Positions 38,813 through 51,200 of a stretch of 64,000 nt of DNA are shown piece after piece. This stretch comes from Nectonema munidae (Eukaryota > Nematomorpha > Nectonematoida > Nectonematidae). The stretch is taken from assembly GCA_030549495.1 (NCBI GenBank), contig JAUIRK010000036.1, forward strand, positions 243,501 to 307,500. The letters run 5' to 3'. The position numbers and the translations under genes are program-made. The notes beneath the pieces are model-generated. The model saw nothing but the letters and a program-made list of their open reading frames with translations, had not been told where the DNA came from and did not search any database. How positions within the stretch are numbered: position 1 is the first letter of the stretch; each line of letters starts with the position of its first letter.

Positions 38813-40030
38813 GAAAATATTGATTTAAAAATAAAATATTTTATTTAAAAAAAAAGCTTTATTTTATGCTAATTTTGTTTATACAGTTGACAACATCTCA
38901 TTCCGAAATCACAAATTCGGGCACTTTGATTAATCCGAAAATCTTTAATTTAGTATAATTATTGAATGATTGATTCAATTAACATTGGAGCTTCTCGAAG
39001 GTTTAGAAAATAAAAGCTTCCTAAATGAAGAAGAACTAATGAGTCTCTATGAAAAAGTAATTAGAGAAAGAACAAAGAACGCAAAACAATAAGTTTAAAA
39101 GAAATGCTCAAAAAATTGTCTACACCCTGTAGAATCCGTACACATAGTGCAAACCATCTTTAAAAGACATGATAACATATTTTCTTCAGTATTTCGGCCT
39201 CATCTACAAAAATCCTTTTAAATTGTCTTTACGTAGGAATTTTTTCACTATTTTTCCATAAGAATCAACAAATTCATATTTAATTTTATAAATATGCTTC
39301 TAATTGGGCCATAATTCTTAATGATTTTGACGCGTACCGATATTACAGCTATAAGAACAAACTTCTTTCTTTAGGCGTTCGTTTCTTCATAAAAACAGTT
39401 TGGGAACTTTTTTCTTGATAAAAAGGGTACGGGGTCTTTCTCCTTACAGCATTTCTAATTAATTAGTTGCAATTAATTAAATATGTATATATATTAGCGA
39501 AACTTGACATTAATTTAAGTGCCTTTAAATATTTGAGTTTATATGAAGAAGGAAAGTAGATAAGTACTTCTGAATCAATGAAATAAGCTTTGTTTCAAAC
39601 TCATATAAACCAATTTAAAGCATTTTTTCACTCTAATTTTGTGATTTGTAATATTTTCAATTAAGTTTAAGTTTTTTAAAATTTTTAAATTACTCGAATC
39701 CTTTTATAAAAATACTTTGTGGAGATTTTTCTTCAAACGAGCATTAATGGGGTGTGATTCCTTCATATCATACATTAAGGTTGTTTGTTCCTCATGTGAT
39801 GCAAAAATAAGTTCGCTTAAAAAGGCCTTACTCAAAGAAAAATTCTAAATAAAAGAAGAAAAGTTTTAGATTTAAAACAATAAAAAAAAAAAAATTTAAC
39901 CCGCCAATAATTTAAAAAATATGCTCTTTCGCTTTTTGATGAATGAAAAAAAATTTTTTATTGCTATATCATGAAATGATGCCATTCTTTTTCCAAGATG
40001 TCTTCGTTTCATTTTAACTAAATAACTTCA
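38813..40030. other. no gene recognised
   Basis: AT-rich. A short frame near 39000 (EGLENKSFLNEEELMSLYEK) reads protein-like for about 25 codons but has no recognised family and no clear splice sites. Confidence 0.4.
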
Positions 40031-40034
40031 TGCA

Positions 40035-40630
40035 TTTACACTTTGCAGCTTTGGTTCGTGAAGGATGTGGGTGATCTCTCAAACATCAGATTGGGAAGTG
40101 TTCAAGCGCACTTATGACGTCACAAATAAACTTCTTCTTTGCGTGCACTTGAACTTTAACCGTATGTCTAGGAAGGAGGTAGCGAGAGAACACACCAACT
40201 CATGCATGTACCTACCTCATTTGTCGAACAACACAAAGAAATACCCTCTCACTCACAAGCGCGTAGGAATCGTGTTCCAACACGCCTCTTCAATCAAAGT
40301 GAGTGTAGGCGGATAAGTGAGAGGAGCTTCAACAGGCTAATGAGATTATCTCAGAGTTGTCTCAGAAGCTCGTTAGCGCCCACAAGTCACTTTACAAGAT
40401 GCCACCGAAAAGGAATGAGACCTTCCGTTGGTAAACACTCACACACACACACAAACTGCTTTCTCGATGAGAAGGAGGGGTGTTGGAAAGAAATTTGTTA
40501 TATAGCAATGCTTGAATGCAACACAGACAACGTGAAAGGACTGGATCAACAAGTCGATTAAGGAAAGGCGTTTTTCTTCTTCCTCTTCGCCACATTGTTT
40601 GAATATCTGCCCTTTTTATCTTCATGTTGG
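40035..40630. promoter_or_regulatory. candidate regulatory block upstream of sim
   Basis: This 0.6-kb block is clearly richer in GC than its flanks and contains no repeat I recognise. It holds TGACGTCA (a CRE palindrome) at 40114, an ACGTG core (the Sim/Arnt central midline element core) near 40529, TATATA near 40500 and a (CA)n run at 40440-40453. Two overlapping open frames exist but show no domain. It lies 6.5 kb upstream of the sim start, so a promoter or enhancer role is only an inference. Confidence 0.3.
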
Positions 40631-40639
40631 TTGCGCCAA

Positions 40640-42125
40640 AGTTCCAAGGCGGCAGAGAACTTTATTCATATATAATTATTTTTTTATTTTTATAAAAAAT
40701 TCTTCATTTATGTTTTACGTTTTTTTTTATAATAAATTTTATAAAACCTTCTCCAGTTTTTGATTTGATCATTCTGCGCCAAATATTTCATTAGAATTAA
40801 GACGTAACGTTGCATCTGTTCTAATAAATATAAGTCAAAGAGGTGTAGCTTGAATCATCTAGAAGTAATATTCGTTAAAATTTATTGAATTTAACAAGTA
40901 CAAGAACTATTGCCAAAAAAATCAGCTATAACAAACGTTCAATTAAAAAAGGATTATTGCAGACAAAAGAAAAAGTAATTTAGAGTATGTCGTCTGGTAG
41001 TAATAATAATATTAATGCGCTAAAAACTATTTTCAGCGATGAAACAAAAGGTCGTATTGAGGTAAAGGAATGAGGTATAACGAATGCTACTCCGATAACA
41101 TATGAAAGATTAGCGGAAGACTGTTTATACGATTTTCACACCTATTTTATCTTTTTTCAGATTTCATTTTACTTCCATTATAACAAAAAAGATGTGAAAT
41201 ATTAGAGCTTATGAAGAAATTGTTCAATTGGGGTGCGATATGACATAATAAAAAGGAAAGGCAATTATTTATTTTTGTCATTAAATGTATCAATAAAAAT
41301 AAAAGTATGAATTAGTTTTAGTTCATTAGACAGTTAAAAAAAATCTAATCATTTTTATGTTTAAATTTTGTATTTAGAATAATATGTAAAATTGTAACTT
41401 TAAAAGAGCTGGTCTCCAAGTTCAGTTTTAAGTAATAGGGAGGGATTCTAAATCAAATGGAAGTTATGATTCTTCAAAAGCTCCAAAAAGTACATATGTT
41501 ATAGTAAGGTTGCGAACCAAGGACTTCGATGAAATCCCTAAAGCTTTCAGAGAATTCTTCAAAACACCATTTTACTTCTGAATTTCATGTAACTGAAGGA
41601 TTCATCATGGATTGCATTTATATACCCTGAAATGTCACTTAAATTGTTTCATCAAATCTCTGGCTTCCTCAATTCTTAGATTTCTCTTTTATTGGGTAAT
41701 ACGAAGCGGCCCTTAAGAGCCTTGTACAGTACACTCTACAAAGATTATTATTTATTTATTTTCACCGTGACACAATTCACAAGCCTCCAAAATTAAAATT
41801 TATGCAAATTGTTTTAATAATTTTTTCTGTTCTTATATAATTTTAAGTATGCTGAATCCTCAAATAATAATGATTTTTCCCTAGCACGTAAGATTTTTTC
41901 ACAAATTTAACAAATCTACATAATACTGAAACACACAAAAAAAGAAAATTTTAAATATCTGATAATAATTTCTAAATTGTGAATTAATGAAAAAAAGCAA
42001 AAACAAAATAAAGTTAAAAAATAAAAAATAGCAGTTTTTAAAAAAAAAACTAATTTTTTTTAACTTTTTAAAAAAGTAAACTAATTTTTTTATCATTTTG
42101 TAATGAAAACTACGACGATGACATT
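40640..42125. other. no gene recognised
   Basis: AT-rich. A 28-codon frame at 40987-41073 (MSSGSNNNINALKTIF) runs into a possible donor (gag|gtaaag), but no partner exon was found. Confidence 0.4.
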
Positions 42126-42132
42126 GACGCTT

Positions 42133-43560
42133 TTACTCATTCCATTTTCTCTCCCTGTGAGGCATCCAACAGTAGTCAGCTGCCCATCTTCCTTGATACC
42201 TGTTCTCCATCTCTTTTATATCCTGATGAAATCGCGCGCCTTGCTCCTCGCCCACGCCTCCTAAATTTCCAGGAAAACGATCAAGATTGACATGTAGAAA
42301 ATGAATTTTGCGGCTCATAGCATATCCCATATTTTTGTAATTTTCCATCATCTCTTTCACAATTTTTTCATAATCTGGACTTTTATTCTTTCCCAAAAAA
42401 TTGTTAACGACTTTTTTTGAAACTTTCCCTGACTTTCTTCCGTACAACATCAAGGCAAATGTCAAAATTTTGATCTTTCTTCAACTTTCTTATGTCAGGT
42501 CTGACAAAAACTGCTTCTTCGATTTTTAATCAAAAAGAAAAACCCTCACTTTCAAGAAGCAATGCTTTTACGAGCTGCTTTATAAGTCCTAACTGTGAAG
42601 TTGTTGCAATAAAATATTGTTAGAAACTTTGATTAAACTTTCTCTCAAAACTTTTTTGGTTCCAGGTACCAGGGAATTTCTGATTGGCCAGCGTTGCTCA
42701 GTCCAATGAAGATTCCTCTCTCCCACTCACATGTAAGACATGGAAATTTTGTGTATCCTGACTGCTGCCCCAACAACATACATTAAATCGCCGCAAATCT
42801 TCCAATTGTGTCTTTCATAGTCAATTTTATTTAAAAGTATGATTCTTCCGTAATCACGGAGTGACCAACAGGAATTGAAGCAAACTTGTTTTTAATAAGG
42901 TGAAGGACTGCTTTGAAACTTTATTTAGATGAATCAATGAAACGTCTCCAATCTTGATTACTATATTCCATGCCAAATCTTTCTACCAGACCTTGAGGAT
43001 CATTACAAAAAACATTTTCTACAATAAAGTTGATAAAAAAGCATTCTCACGATGGCGATACCAGGAAAATGATGTACCTTTACTCTTGAACCTAAACATT
43101 TCGCTCACTCTTTCAATAAACTCAAATCCCTTACAAAATCATTAAGTTCACATTGATTGAACACTTGAGGTTTGTTGCTTTCATTTTCAATAGAAGCTGG
43201 AAGATTCATTACAAAAACGCAATTCTATACCTTTCAAACTATTTGGAGGTGAAGGAATTGACACTTCTAAACAATGGGAAGTAGGTCGGTCTCAGAGCTG
43301 ATTTAAGATTTGGATGACTAATGTTTTTTTACTTTGGAGGTGTATGTCCTTGTATTAAACATGAACAAAAATAACAATCATCACTGTGATTTTCTGTTCC
43401 CTCTCACTCCAAAACACAAAGCCTTTTCTTCTCCTTTTGTCCATTGCCTTAACTCTTACACACACGTTGAACCCATTTTTGTCTTGGTCCCCTAGCTTAA
43501 CGCCAAAGTAAGCATAATAGGCTTTTTTTACGAGCTCTGTAACATTTTTTCTCTATTTTT
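42133..43560 (-). pseudogene. repeat-borne protein family remnant, copy 2
   Basis: The minus strand at 42465-42133 reads SPDYEKIVKEMMENYKNMGY, then MSRKIHFLHVNLDRFPGNLG, EEQGARFHQDIKEMENRYQG and AADYCW. These align with the end of copy 1 at 21924-22110. Farther up, near 43530-43380, frames give YFGVKLGDQDK, RQWTKG and a CYFC-like segment, the same order as copy 1. It is broken in several places. The class of the carrier element is unknown to me. Confidence 0.72.
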
Positions 43561-44395
43561 TGATAACAAAGTGGCCACAGATTTGGCAAAAACTGTTTCG
43601 ACAATTTAAACAGGATCTTGTATTGATTTTAATAAAAAAACTTTTTTAAGTCTGTAAAAATATCAAAGATATGAATAAAACAAAATATAATTAATAATGT
43701 AAGAAGAGATAAATGACCTACGCCAGATGTAAAAAATCCTGAAGTCATACGAAAATTTCAAATGAAAAATTCGAAAAAATCATGTCATAATTGATAGAAA
43801 ACACATGTTTTTCTGCAAAAGAATGTTTTCATGCAGGAATATTAGCATTCTCTAGGAATATTAGCGATTTCATTAAATTGCTTAAGACACAATTAAAAAA
43901 TTGGGTACAAAATTAAGATACGCATGATTTTAAAACAAAATTTTATGAGGTTGTTCTTAGACAAGATAAAATATTTTAATACTTACTTTTTAACATTTTA
44001 TTTTATGGCTTCAAAACTCATGTCCTTTTTGACTTTTTAATTGGCCTATTTTGACCAAAAACTGTGGGCGATTGGCCCAGATTCCCATTATACAAGTAAA
44101 GCTATAAATTGTAAAAACAGTACAATAAATATTCTTCGTAATTTGCAAGCCTGACCATAATATAGGAAAAATTAAGCAATTATACACAAAATAATTGTAT
44201 ACTTTAATTCTATATTTATATATTGAAGACAAGATTATAAAATTATTATATTTATTTCAAAAAAAGAATCCATTTTCACACACACATAAATATATAATAT
44301 AAACAGCGTCATGTTGTTAAATTGCATTTATAGCAGCTTTTGTAGACAAAAAGTCTCAAGAAAGTAAACCTGCCCTCCTTACTTTATCGATTCAC
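43561..44395. other. no gene recognised
   Basis: AT-rich non-coding sequence. Confidence 0.45.
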
Positions 44396-44735
44396 TTCAT
44401 GAAGGCATGCATAATAGCTCAAAAATATTACCTGAATATTCAAAGACAACCCAAAGATTTCAATCCTATAAATTTAAGAAATCCTATTGTAAAAAGTCTT
44501 ATTTAAGAATGTTTTTCTCTCAAAGAATGATCAATGATTGCAACCAGATTGATTACATTGTGAATGCTCACACTTTAAATACTTCCAAGAATAGATTAGG
44601 AATTTATTGCAAAGATAGAATGTTGGAGTATGTTTGATTCTCGTACATTCTTTTCTTTATGTAGATGCGATATTTTATAAGCTCAGCCTACTTCCGCCAA
44701 TAAAATTATGTTATGTTGTGTCATGTTAAAAAAAA
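44396..44735 (+). pseudogene. LINE (CR1/jockey-like) 3' end
   Basis: A + frame ends the reverse-transcriptase polyprotein: FFSQRMINDCNQIDYIVNAH and LNTSKNRLGIYCKD. This matches the common LINE C-terminus F-S-RV-NDWN-LP--VV-A-SLN-FK-RLD. The 5' part is missing, as usual for a truncated LINE insertion. After the stop (44635) a short tail reads cttccgccaataaaattatg and then repeats of ttatgt/gtcatgt at about 44705-44727, resembling the short-repeat tails of CR1-type elements. Confidence 0.72.
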
Positions 44736-45344
44736 GGTTTACTGAATGCCCAATTTTTGAGATTGATTAAAAGCGATGCAAGATATTGTCGAATAACAGT
44801 TGTTCAATATTTTTTTTGCTTCGATTCAAGACATCATTTTCACGCAATTTGCGCAATCATTCTACGGATTCTTAAATAAGATTAGAGTAATTTTTTCAAA
44901 CAATTAATATAGTATCAATTAATCGCACAAAATCCAAGAATTGATCCGCGAAAATAAAGTTTAAGAAGACGAAGAAGAAGAAGAAGAAGATTTATTTAAA
45001 TGACAAAGAAAAGATATTAAAAAATTATAAAAAACATGGAAGAAGAGAAGATTTCAAAAAAAAAGAGATGGCCAGAAGGAAATAAAATGAAAAAAGTAAA
45101 ATCAAAAAATCTAGTTAAAGTCAATAAACTGACATTAACGAATATCTAAATGAAAAATCAAGTTCAAATATCTATTGAAAAATCTATTGAAAAATCAAGT
45201 TCCAGGGTATGTCCGTGGTATTTAGTTGAAATAAAAGATGAGATACTTCCACACTCTTTCTTCAAGTCATTATCTACAATAAACAATTTGTTATCAAGTC
45301 TACTACTATACTAAAAAGAAAACACCTTTTTCGTTGACAAAGAC
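44736..45344. other. no gene recognised
   Basis: AT-rich, with a (GAA)n run at 44967-44990. Confidence 0.45.
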
Positions 45345-45352
45345 ATCACAAT

Positions 45353-46073
45353 TAGAGCTTCTGATTTCTCGATAAAATTTAATTTTCGAGAAACGAGAAA
45401 AAAATATATTCTTCTCGAGACTCGAGAAAAGTTTCGAGAAAATATTAAAAATATTTTACGAAAAAATTATTATGTTTTATTAGTAAAATAACTTTTTAAA
45501 AAAACAGGAGTATTTAAAGTTTCGTTTTTCAAACTCAATCGTTTTGGAGATAAAATTCTTCCGCATTACAAGAAGTTGGTTGGATGCATAAAGGAGAATT
45601 TTTTAACAATTGCATCGATTCTGATAAATCAAAATTTTTGTTTTGTTTGAACATCTGTAGTTCTTCTTCTATTGTACTAACTTTTTCTTCTTTTTTATCA
45701 TACATTAATTCTTTAATTTCTCGATTTAAACTTTGAGTTAGAGATTCTTCTTCAAACTCATCAACAGATTCGACCTGCATTTGGCTTTCTTGTATAACAG
45801 TTCAATGCTCCGGATAATGAGAAAAAATTTTATCAAAAATATTTTTTACACATTCTAAAATTTCTTCAAAATTATAATATTCAAATGTTGATCGTGCATT
45901 ACACATAATTATTTATTTTTTATTAATATTTATTCAAAAGTTAACATGTTTTCAGTAATAAAATTTTTTTTTAATTCTTGAGTCTCGACAAAAATTTCTC
46001 GAGAATCAAGAAATAAAAAAATTCTAAAATTCTCGAGAATTGAGACTCGAGAAATCTCGAGACAGAAGCTCTA
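45353..46073 (-). mobile_element. short hAT element, copy 2 (internally deleted)
   Basis: Same family as 1457-2183 in reverse orientation. The ends are TAGAGCTTCTG, with target duplication atcacaat (45345-45352) and atcacaag (46074-46081), 7 of 8. The transposase C-terminal fragment at 45780-45535 (minus) reads QVESVDEFEEESLTQSLNRE and ends LCIQPTSCNAEEFY, close to the hAT signature IKPTS--AER-F. It keeps a longer open frame than copy 1. Both copies share the same internal deletion, so the deleted form itself was amplified. Confidence 0.88.
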
Positions 46074-46081
46074 ATCACAAG

Positions 46082-46700
46082 GAACTTCCCTTCAATTAGG
46101 TTTGAGTGTACTTACAAAACTTCTACATTCTGAAAGTAATCTTTGGATTGAAAAGAATTGTAACAACATGGTGTTTTTTTGTTTTATCAAAAGCCAAAAT
46201 TTCTATTGAAAAAATGTAAAAAAAAGTTCTCTTTTTTGCTTTACTAATCAGAGTCAAGATTACCCCTTTCATTCTTGCAAGGCATGACCTCCTTAAAAAT
46301 ACAATATTGTAAAGTTGATTTGAGGAAGTCATATGAGAATGAATATTTTTTGATGTTAATTTTACATTTTGCGTGAAAGTAAGTAAATATAATTTTCTTT
46401 CAGTGATTTAAAGACTTTTTGAATTTCAGATGCTATTGGAGAAAATTTTTTCCCAATGCATATGATGAAAGGAAATTTACAACTTGAAATATTTGAAGAT
46501 AAAATGGTGAAGCGCGCTTAACAACTAGCTATTGGCTGGATTTATGTCAATCAAAAAGATTGATGTGCTAATTAAATTACAGAGAGAATATGCTCTATCG
46601 GCTTGTTTGTATGCTATCATAAAAGATGATATACCTCATGTTTATAAAAAAGGCAAAGCAATTATGTATTTATGCGATTGTTAAATGAACTCGTAGTTAA
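46082..46700. other. no gene recognised; sim upstream flank
   Basis: Non-coding. A protein-like stretch at about 46430-46520 (DAIGENFFPMHMMKGNLQ) follows a possible acceptor but has no recognised family. Confidence 0.35.
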
Positions 46701-46708
46701 AGTGCATA

Positions 46709-46719
46709 AGATATATATA
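46709..46719 (+). promoter_or_regulatory. TATA-like box upstream of sim exon 1 (weak candidate)
   Basis: TATATATA at about 46712, roughly 220 bases before the first ATG of the exon 1 frame and 350 before the preferred start. Such words are common in AT-rich DNA, so support is weak. Confidence 0.2.
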
Positions 46720-47061
46720 CCTAGACTTCGGCAAATCAAAGAACATGCAGATTACATTTTATTTATTTATCTATTTTTGCTGGTAAAATGATTTTTGTGG
46801 AAATGATTAATTTGTATAAGACGTCTTTCTTCAAGAAGAACTAATCTGTGATGAAAAAGAGAAGCCACGACTATATTTAAAGTTTAAAGGCTTCGATTCG
46901 CATCGTGTTTGTTTTTGAAGCGATTAAGGTATCAAATGTTTCATATCCCACATACACAAGCAGAAACAGAATTTAAGGATAGCACTTCTTTCCAAAACCT
47001 GCGTCCTTCACCCTCACTGCTCTCCTTGTCACATTCTTCTGGAAGAAAAGTTGGCATTGAG

Positions 47062-47108
47062 ATGCAAAAATTTCAAAGTATGACCAATAAATGCTTGCTT
47101 GATAAACG
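47062..47108 (+). CDS. sim: sim exon 1 (coding part)
   Basis: Starts ATGCAAAAATTTCAAAGT and ends gataaacg|gtaaga, a strong donor, in phase 2. ATGs at 46936 and 47077 are in the same frame. Sim proteins usually begin a few residues before the bHLH, which favours 47062 or 47077. Confidence 0.7.
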
Positions 47109-48234
47109 GTAAGATACCTCCACTTATATCTTCGAATGGATGTGTATGCAATTATTTTGAATATTTTTTCTGGTAAATATGATGACGTTAATATATATAT
47201 CATGATGATGATGATGATGATGAGATTGATATATTCATGAAGGAGAAGATGATGATGATGATGATGATGATGAGATAAATGATGTGAGTAAAATTTTGTA
47301 GATTCTTTTTTGATAGATTCGTGTGCAATAAAGAGAAATCCAAAACGGCAGCAAGATCGCGAAGAGAAAAAGAAAATGTTGAGTTTGTTGAACTCGCAAA
47401 ACTCCTTCCAATACCTTCAGCCATCACTAGTCAGCTGGACAAGGCCTCCGTTATTCGATTAACGTCAAGTTATTTAAAAATAAGAAAAATTTTTCACAAA
47501 TGTAAGTTTCTTTTGCACTTAAATTTTCTAAAAAAAATATACGCAAATTTAAAGCTGAATTAAATGAAAGATATTTATTAATAATATTTCAAAATCTCTG
47601 TTAATCCTTTTGCTTGTTGTTGTTACGACATGATGAGAGGCTTTTTGGCGATTTGTTTTCGGTTGAGTGAATTCATTTGACAACTTTTTTCTTCAATAAA
47701 TTTTCCAATACAGCAGAGGTTTTAGACAAGGGTTACTGGCAGAGGTTTAACCACATGTGCACCAAAATAACACAAGTGTTCAGAGAAATGAAAATCGTTT
47801 GCTTTAAATATATTCACCATGATTTCAAAAAGGAAGCTGACGATTAATCTTTAAAATGTGGATTTCAAAAGCGTTGCACACCTTTACGCCAAAATTAGTC
47901 GAAAATAATTTATAAAAATTTTGGTTCGAGCAAAAATAGAACCATTTGGCAAGATGAACGTTTTGAGCTTAAAAATCTGTATTCCATTTTTACACTTCAA
48001 TTATGCTGCTAAATATATTAATATAGCAATACACAATAATTTAGAACATTTTTCTCAATCATGAAAACTAATAGATCAAATATGACAGATAAATGGAAGT
48101 AATAGGAAAACACCTAATAATTAAAAAAATTTTGTTTTAAGATATAGATCAAAAGTCTCTTTTTTATCTTTCATTTCTCCTATCTTGATTTTGTTATTTA
48201 ACTTCTCTTTATTTATATACTTTTAAAAATTTCA

Positions 48235-48268
<34 letters not shown>

Positions 48269-51200
48269 TGAGGGGGAGAGAGGGGGGGGAAATAAAAAAA
48301 TTTCTCCATATAAAAATTTAAAAAAAGGAAAATTTTTTAAATTTAAACAAAAAAAAAGAATTATTATTTTTTTTTTTTTTTCAAATCCTAAAATTTTTTT
48401 TTAAATTTTTTTTTTTTTTTTTTAATAATAAAGATTATCTTTAATTTTTTTTTTTTTTTTTTTATTTTATTAATTTATTTTTTTTTTTTTTTTTTTTTAA
48501 ATTTTTAAAATTTTGTGGATTTTTGGAAACTTTGTGGTACCCATATGGTAAAATCGAATATTTCAACAGTGTTTTAGTTTAATTGCAAAACTTACCAAAA
48601 TACCTATAAAAAGGCATTGCAAACAATATACATTATATTTGTAAAAAAGGTAAAACATACAAATCAATAAGTTGGATAGCAAAAAAATAAAACTATTGAT
48701 TGCCATAATTTGATTAGATTTTAGCTTTAATTTCGAGAAAATTTATAACTATTTGCACTTATTCTCTTCGATAATAATGCCTCGTAAGATTGGGTAAGCG
48801 CTAAGAAAACTTTTTTTAAACTTTTTATATCAAAATTGAATTATGGTTATTATGGAACCTTTTTAATGTAGAAAATAGTTGACCACTATGGAGCAATGTA
48901 ATAATGAATTAGATGAATCGATGACGAACCGTTGGGGAAACACTGAATAAGGTAAAGGTAAAGGTACCATGGGATGTTTTCATCGAAAAGGCACTATTGC
49001 GCCGTTTTTATCGAACTATGAAGAAAGTAGGCTTGATGCGGGATCGAACCCAAGACTTACTCACGCCCGGTAGTATGTGTGAGACGATATAGTGTATTTA
49101 CCTCGCAAACAACTAATGAAGTAGATGACCTAAAATTTTCAAGCGTTTGAAGACCAGAGAGGCACCAGAGTTCCAATTATTGAAAATAAGATCCAATATA
49201 ACGAGTAAGGGATCTTGGCTTGCGCCTTTTTATGGTTATATAACACATGCTTCAGTGGATCAACGTGGAACCTTTGAAAAGCCGGTTCGTGTTTTGGACC
49301 CAGCCATTCGTGCTATGAAGAATCTATGGTTAAAAATCTGGACTTTCGTGAAATATATAGATAACTATTCTTTAATTAATATTTATTTACTGATTCTTCT
49401 ATATGCTAATCTAGTAATAGTTTTTTATATTCCATTTCAATTTTTTTGAAGTTTGGATCAAATTTTGACTTCTTATTTTTTTAGAAAGACTGTGAAGTTC
49501 ATGAAAAGTTTTTTTCATAGGTATTTAATTTACTTAAGTTCTTGCGGAGAACCAATTTTGAAGACTGATCTTATATGCCTTCTTTTCCAATGGAATTTAA
49601 TTTTATAATAATCTATGCCCTGAGTAAGGTTGATTATATACTGGGTTTTGATAACTCAAGGTCTTTGGTTCGATTCCGCATCAAGCTTACTTTCCTCATA
49701 GTTCCATACAAGCAGCGCAATGTGCCTTCTCAATGAAAACACCCAACTGTACCTTTACCTTTTTCTTGGCACGTATGTCTCGCTGATATTCAAAGTTCGT
49801 ATAATAACACTGATTTTCGGCCGTTTTAAACGCGGAATTCGCTCCGAAGTTTAAAAGCCTTTTTTTCATTATCTCCATCTTCTTTTTAATTCTATAAAAT
49901 AAGAACTCTATATCCAAGTCCTGTCTATGAGATTAACTTGATTGACAGCTTTATTAAAAATAGACAATTTTGCGTGCCTCAAAAAGCAGCAAAATGATAT
50001 ATTCTTATATTTTTTTATTAATAAAATCACAAATTGTCTTTATCTTTCAGTTTCCAATATGGCTTACTCAACAAGCAAAAAGCTTGGCAATAAAAACTCA
50101 TGCGAACACATGGGTTCCAAAATCTTTGGAGCGAATATCCTTCAAGTACTTTTAAACATATATTTATACAGGCTTTTCTCACATTTCTCTCCCTCTATCT
50201 CTCTCATTTTCTTTACTGGTTCAGACTTTGGACGGCTTCATCTTCATACTATCCCCAGAAGGACAAATCATTTACATCTCTGAAACAGCTTCCGTACATC
50301 TTGGTCTTTCACAAGTACGTCTACTACTCTATATTGCATTTCTTCAATTAAATCATTCACTCAAATTACTTCGTGTCAAGGCCTCTGGGATTAGATACCA
50401 GAAGGACAAATTCCATTGCGACAAATGCATATTCCCCGCTTCGACAAAATACCGTGTCATGAAATGTCTTAGCCTCAAAATGTATTTAGAATAAATTTAA
50501 TAGGAAAAAATTTTATTGTTATAGATGAATTTTTTTATTTAGTTAGCTAATTCTTCTATATACTAATCTATACGGATAGTTTTCTATATTTCAAAAACAA
50601 ACTTTGAATTAAAATTTTTTATTTAAAAATATATTTTTTATTTTAATTATAGTTCAATTAGCTATAACTAACTAAATCAATATCTACCTTAATAAAATAA
50701 CAATAAAAAATTAATCTATAACAATAAAAGTTTTTTGTTAACAATAAATTTATTTACCCAATTTTTTTTAGAGTTAAAGTTAATTTTTATAAACAAACAT
50801 TTTAAAATTTTTTTATTTTCTATGATCAATAAATCATCACTTTTTGGAGTTTTATGGTAATGAGTTTCATTTCTTTTAACTTCAAAACATTTTTGCAAGT
50901 CATGGCCCAAATGACTTTTGATAGGTCATTAAAAGATTTCGCTCTTATTTTGGCAAACTATCATTTAAAATAGAAGTGGATCAAAAACATATTTTTGTAA
51001 GTAAAGATACGAATAATCTTATCACAGATTCCAACGATACATATAAAAATACTGATGAAATTTTGCAAAAAATTTGAACATATACTTTTTTCTAACAAGT
51101 TCATGCTTTACATATTTTCAATTCAATAAATAGCAAGATGTAAAAATGGTCTAACTCTCCGAAATAAACCGTCTGTAAGCAGCGCACCATATGTGATACA

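Larger units (their letters stand above)
47502..50050 (+). other. sim intron 2
   Basis: A 2.5-kb intron. It holds a (GT)n run at 48237-48264, long A/T homopolymer tracts at 48290-48500 and two family-C SINEs in opposite orientation. Confidence 0.8.
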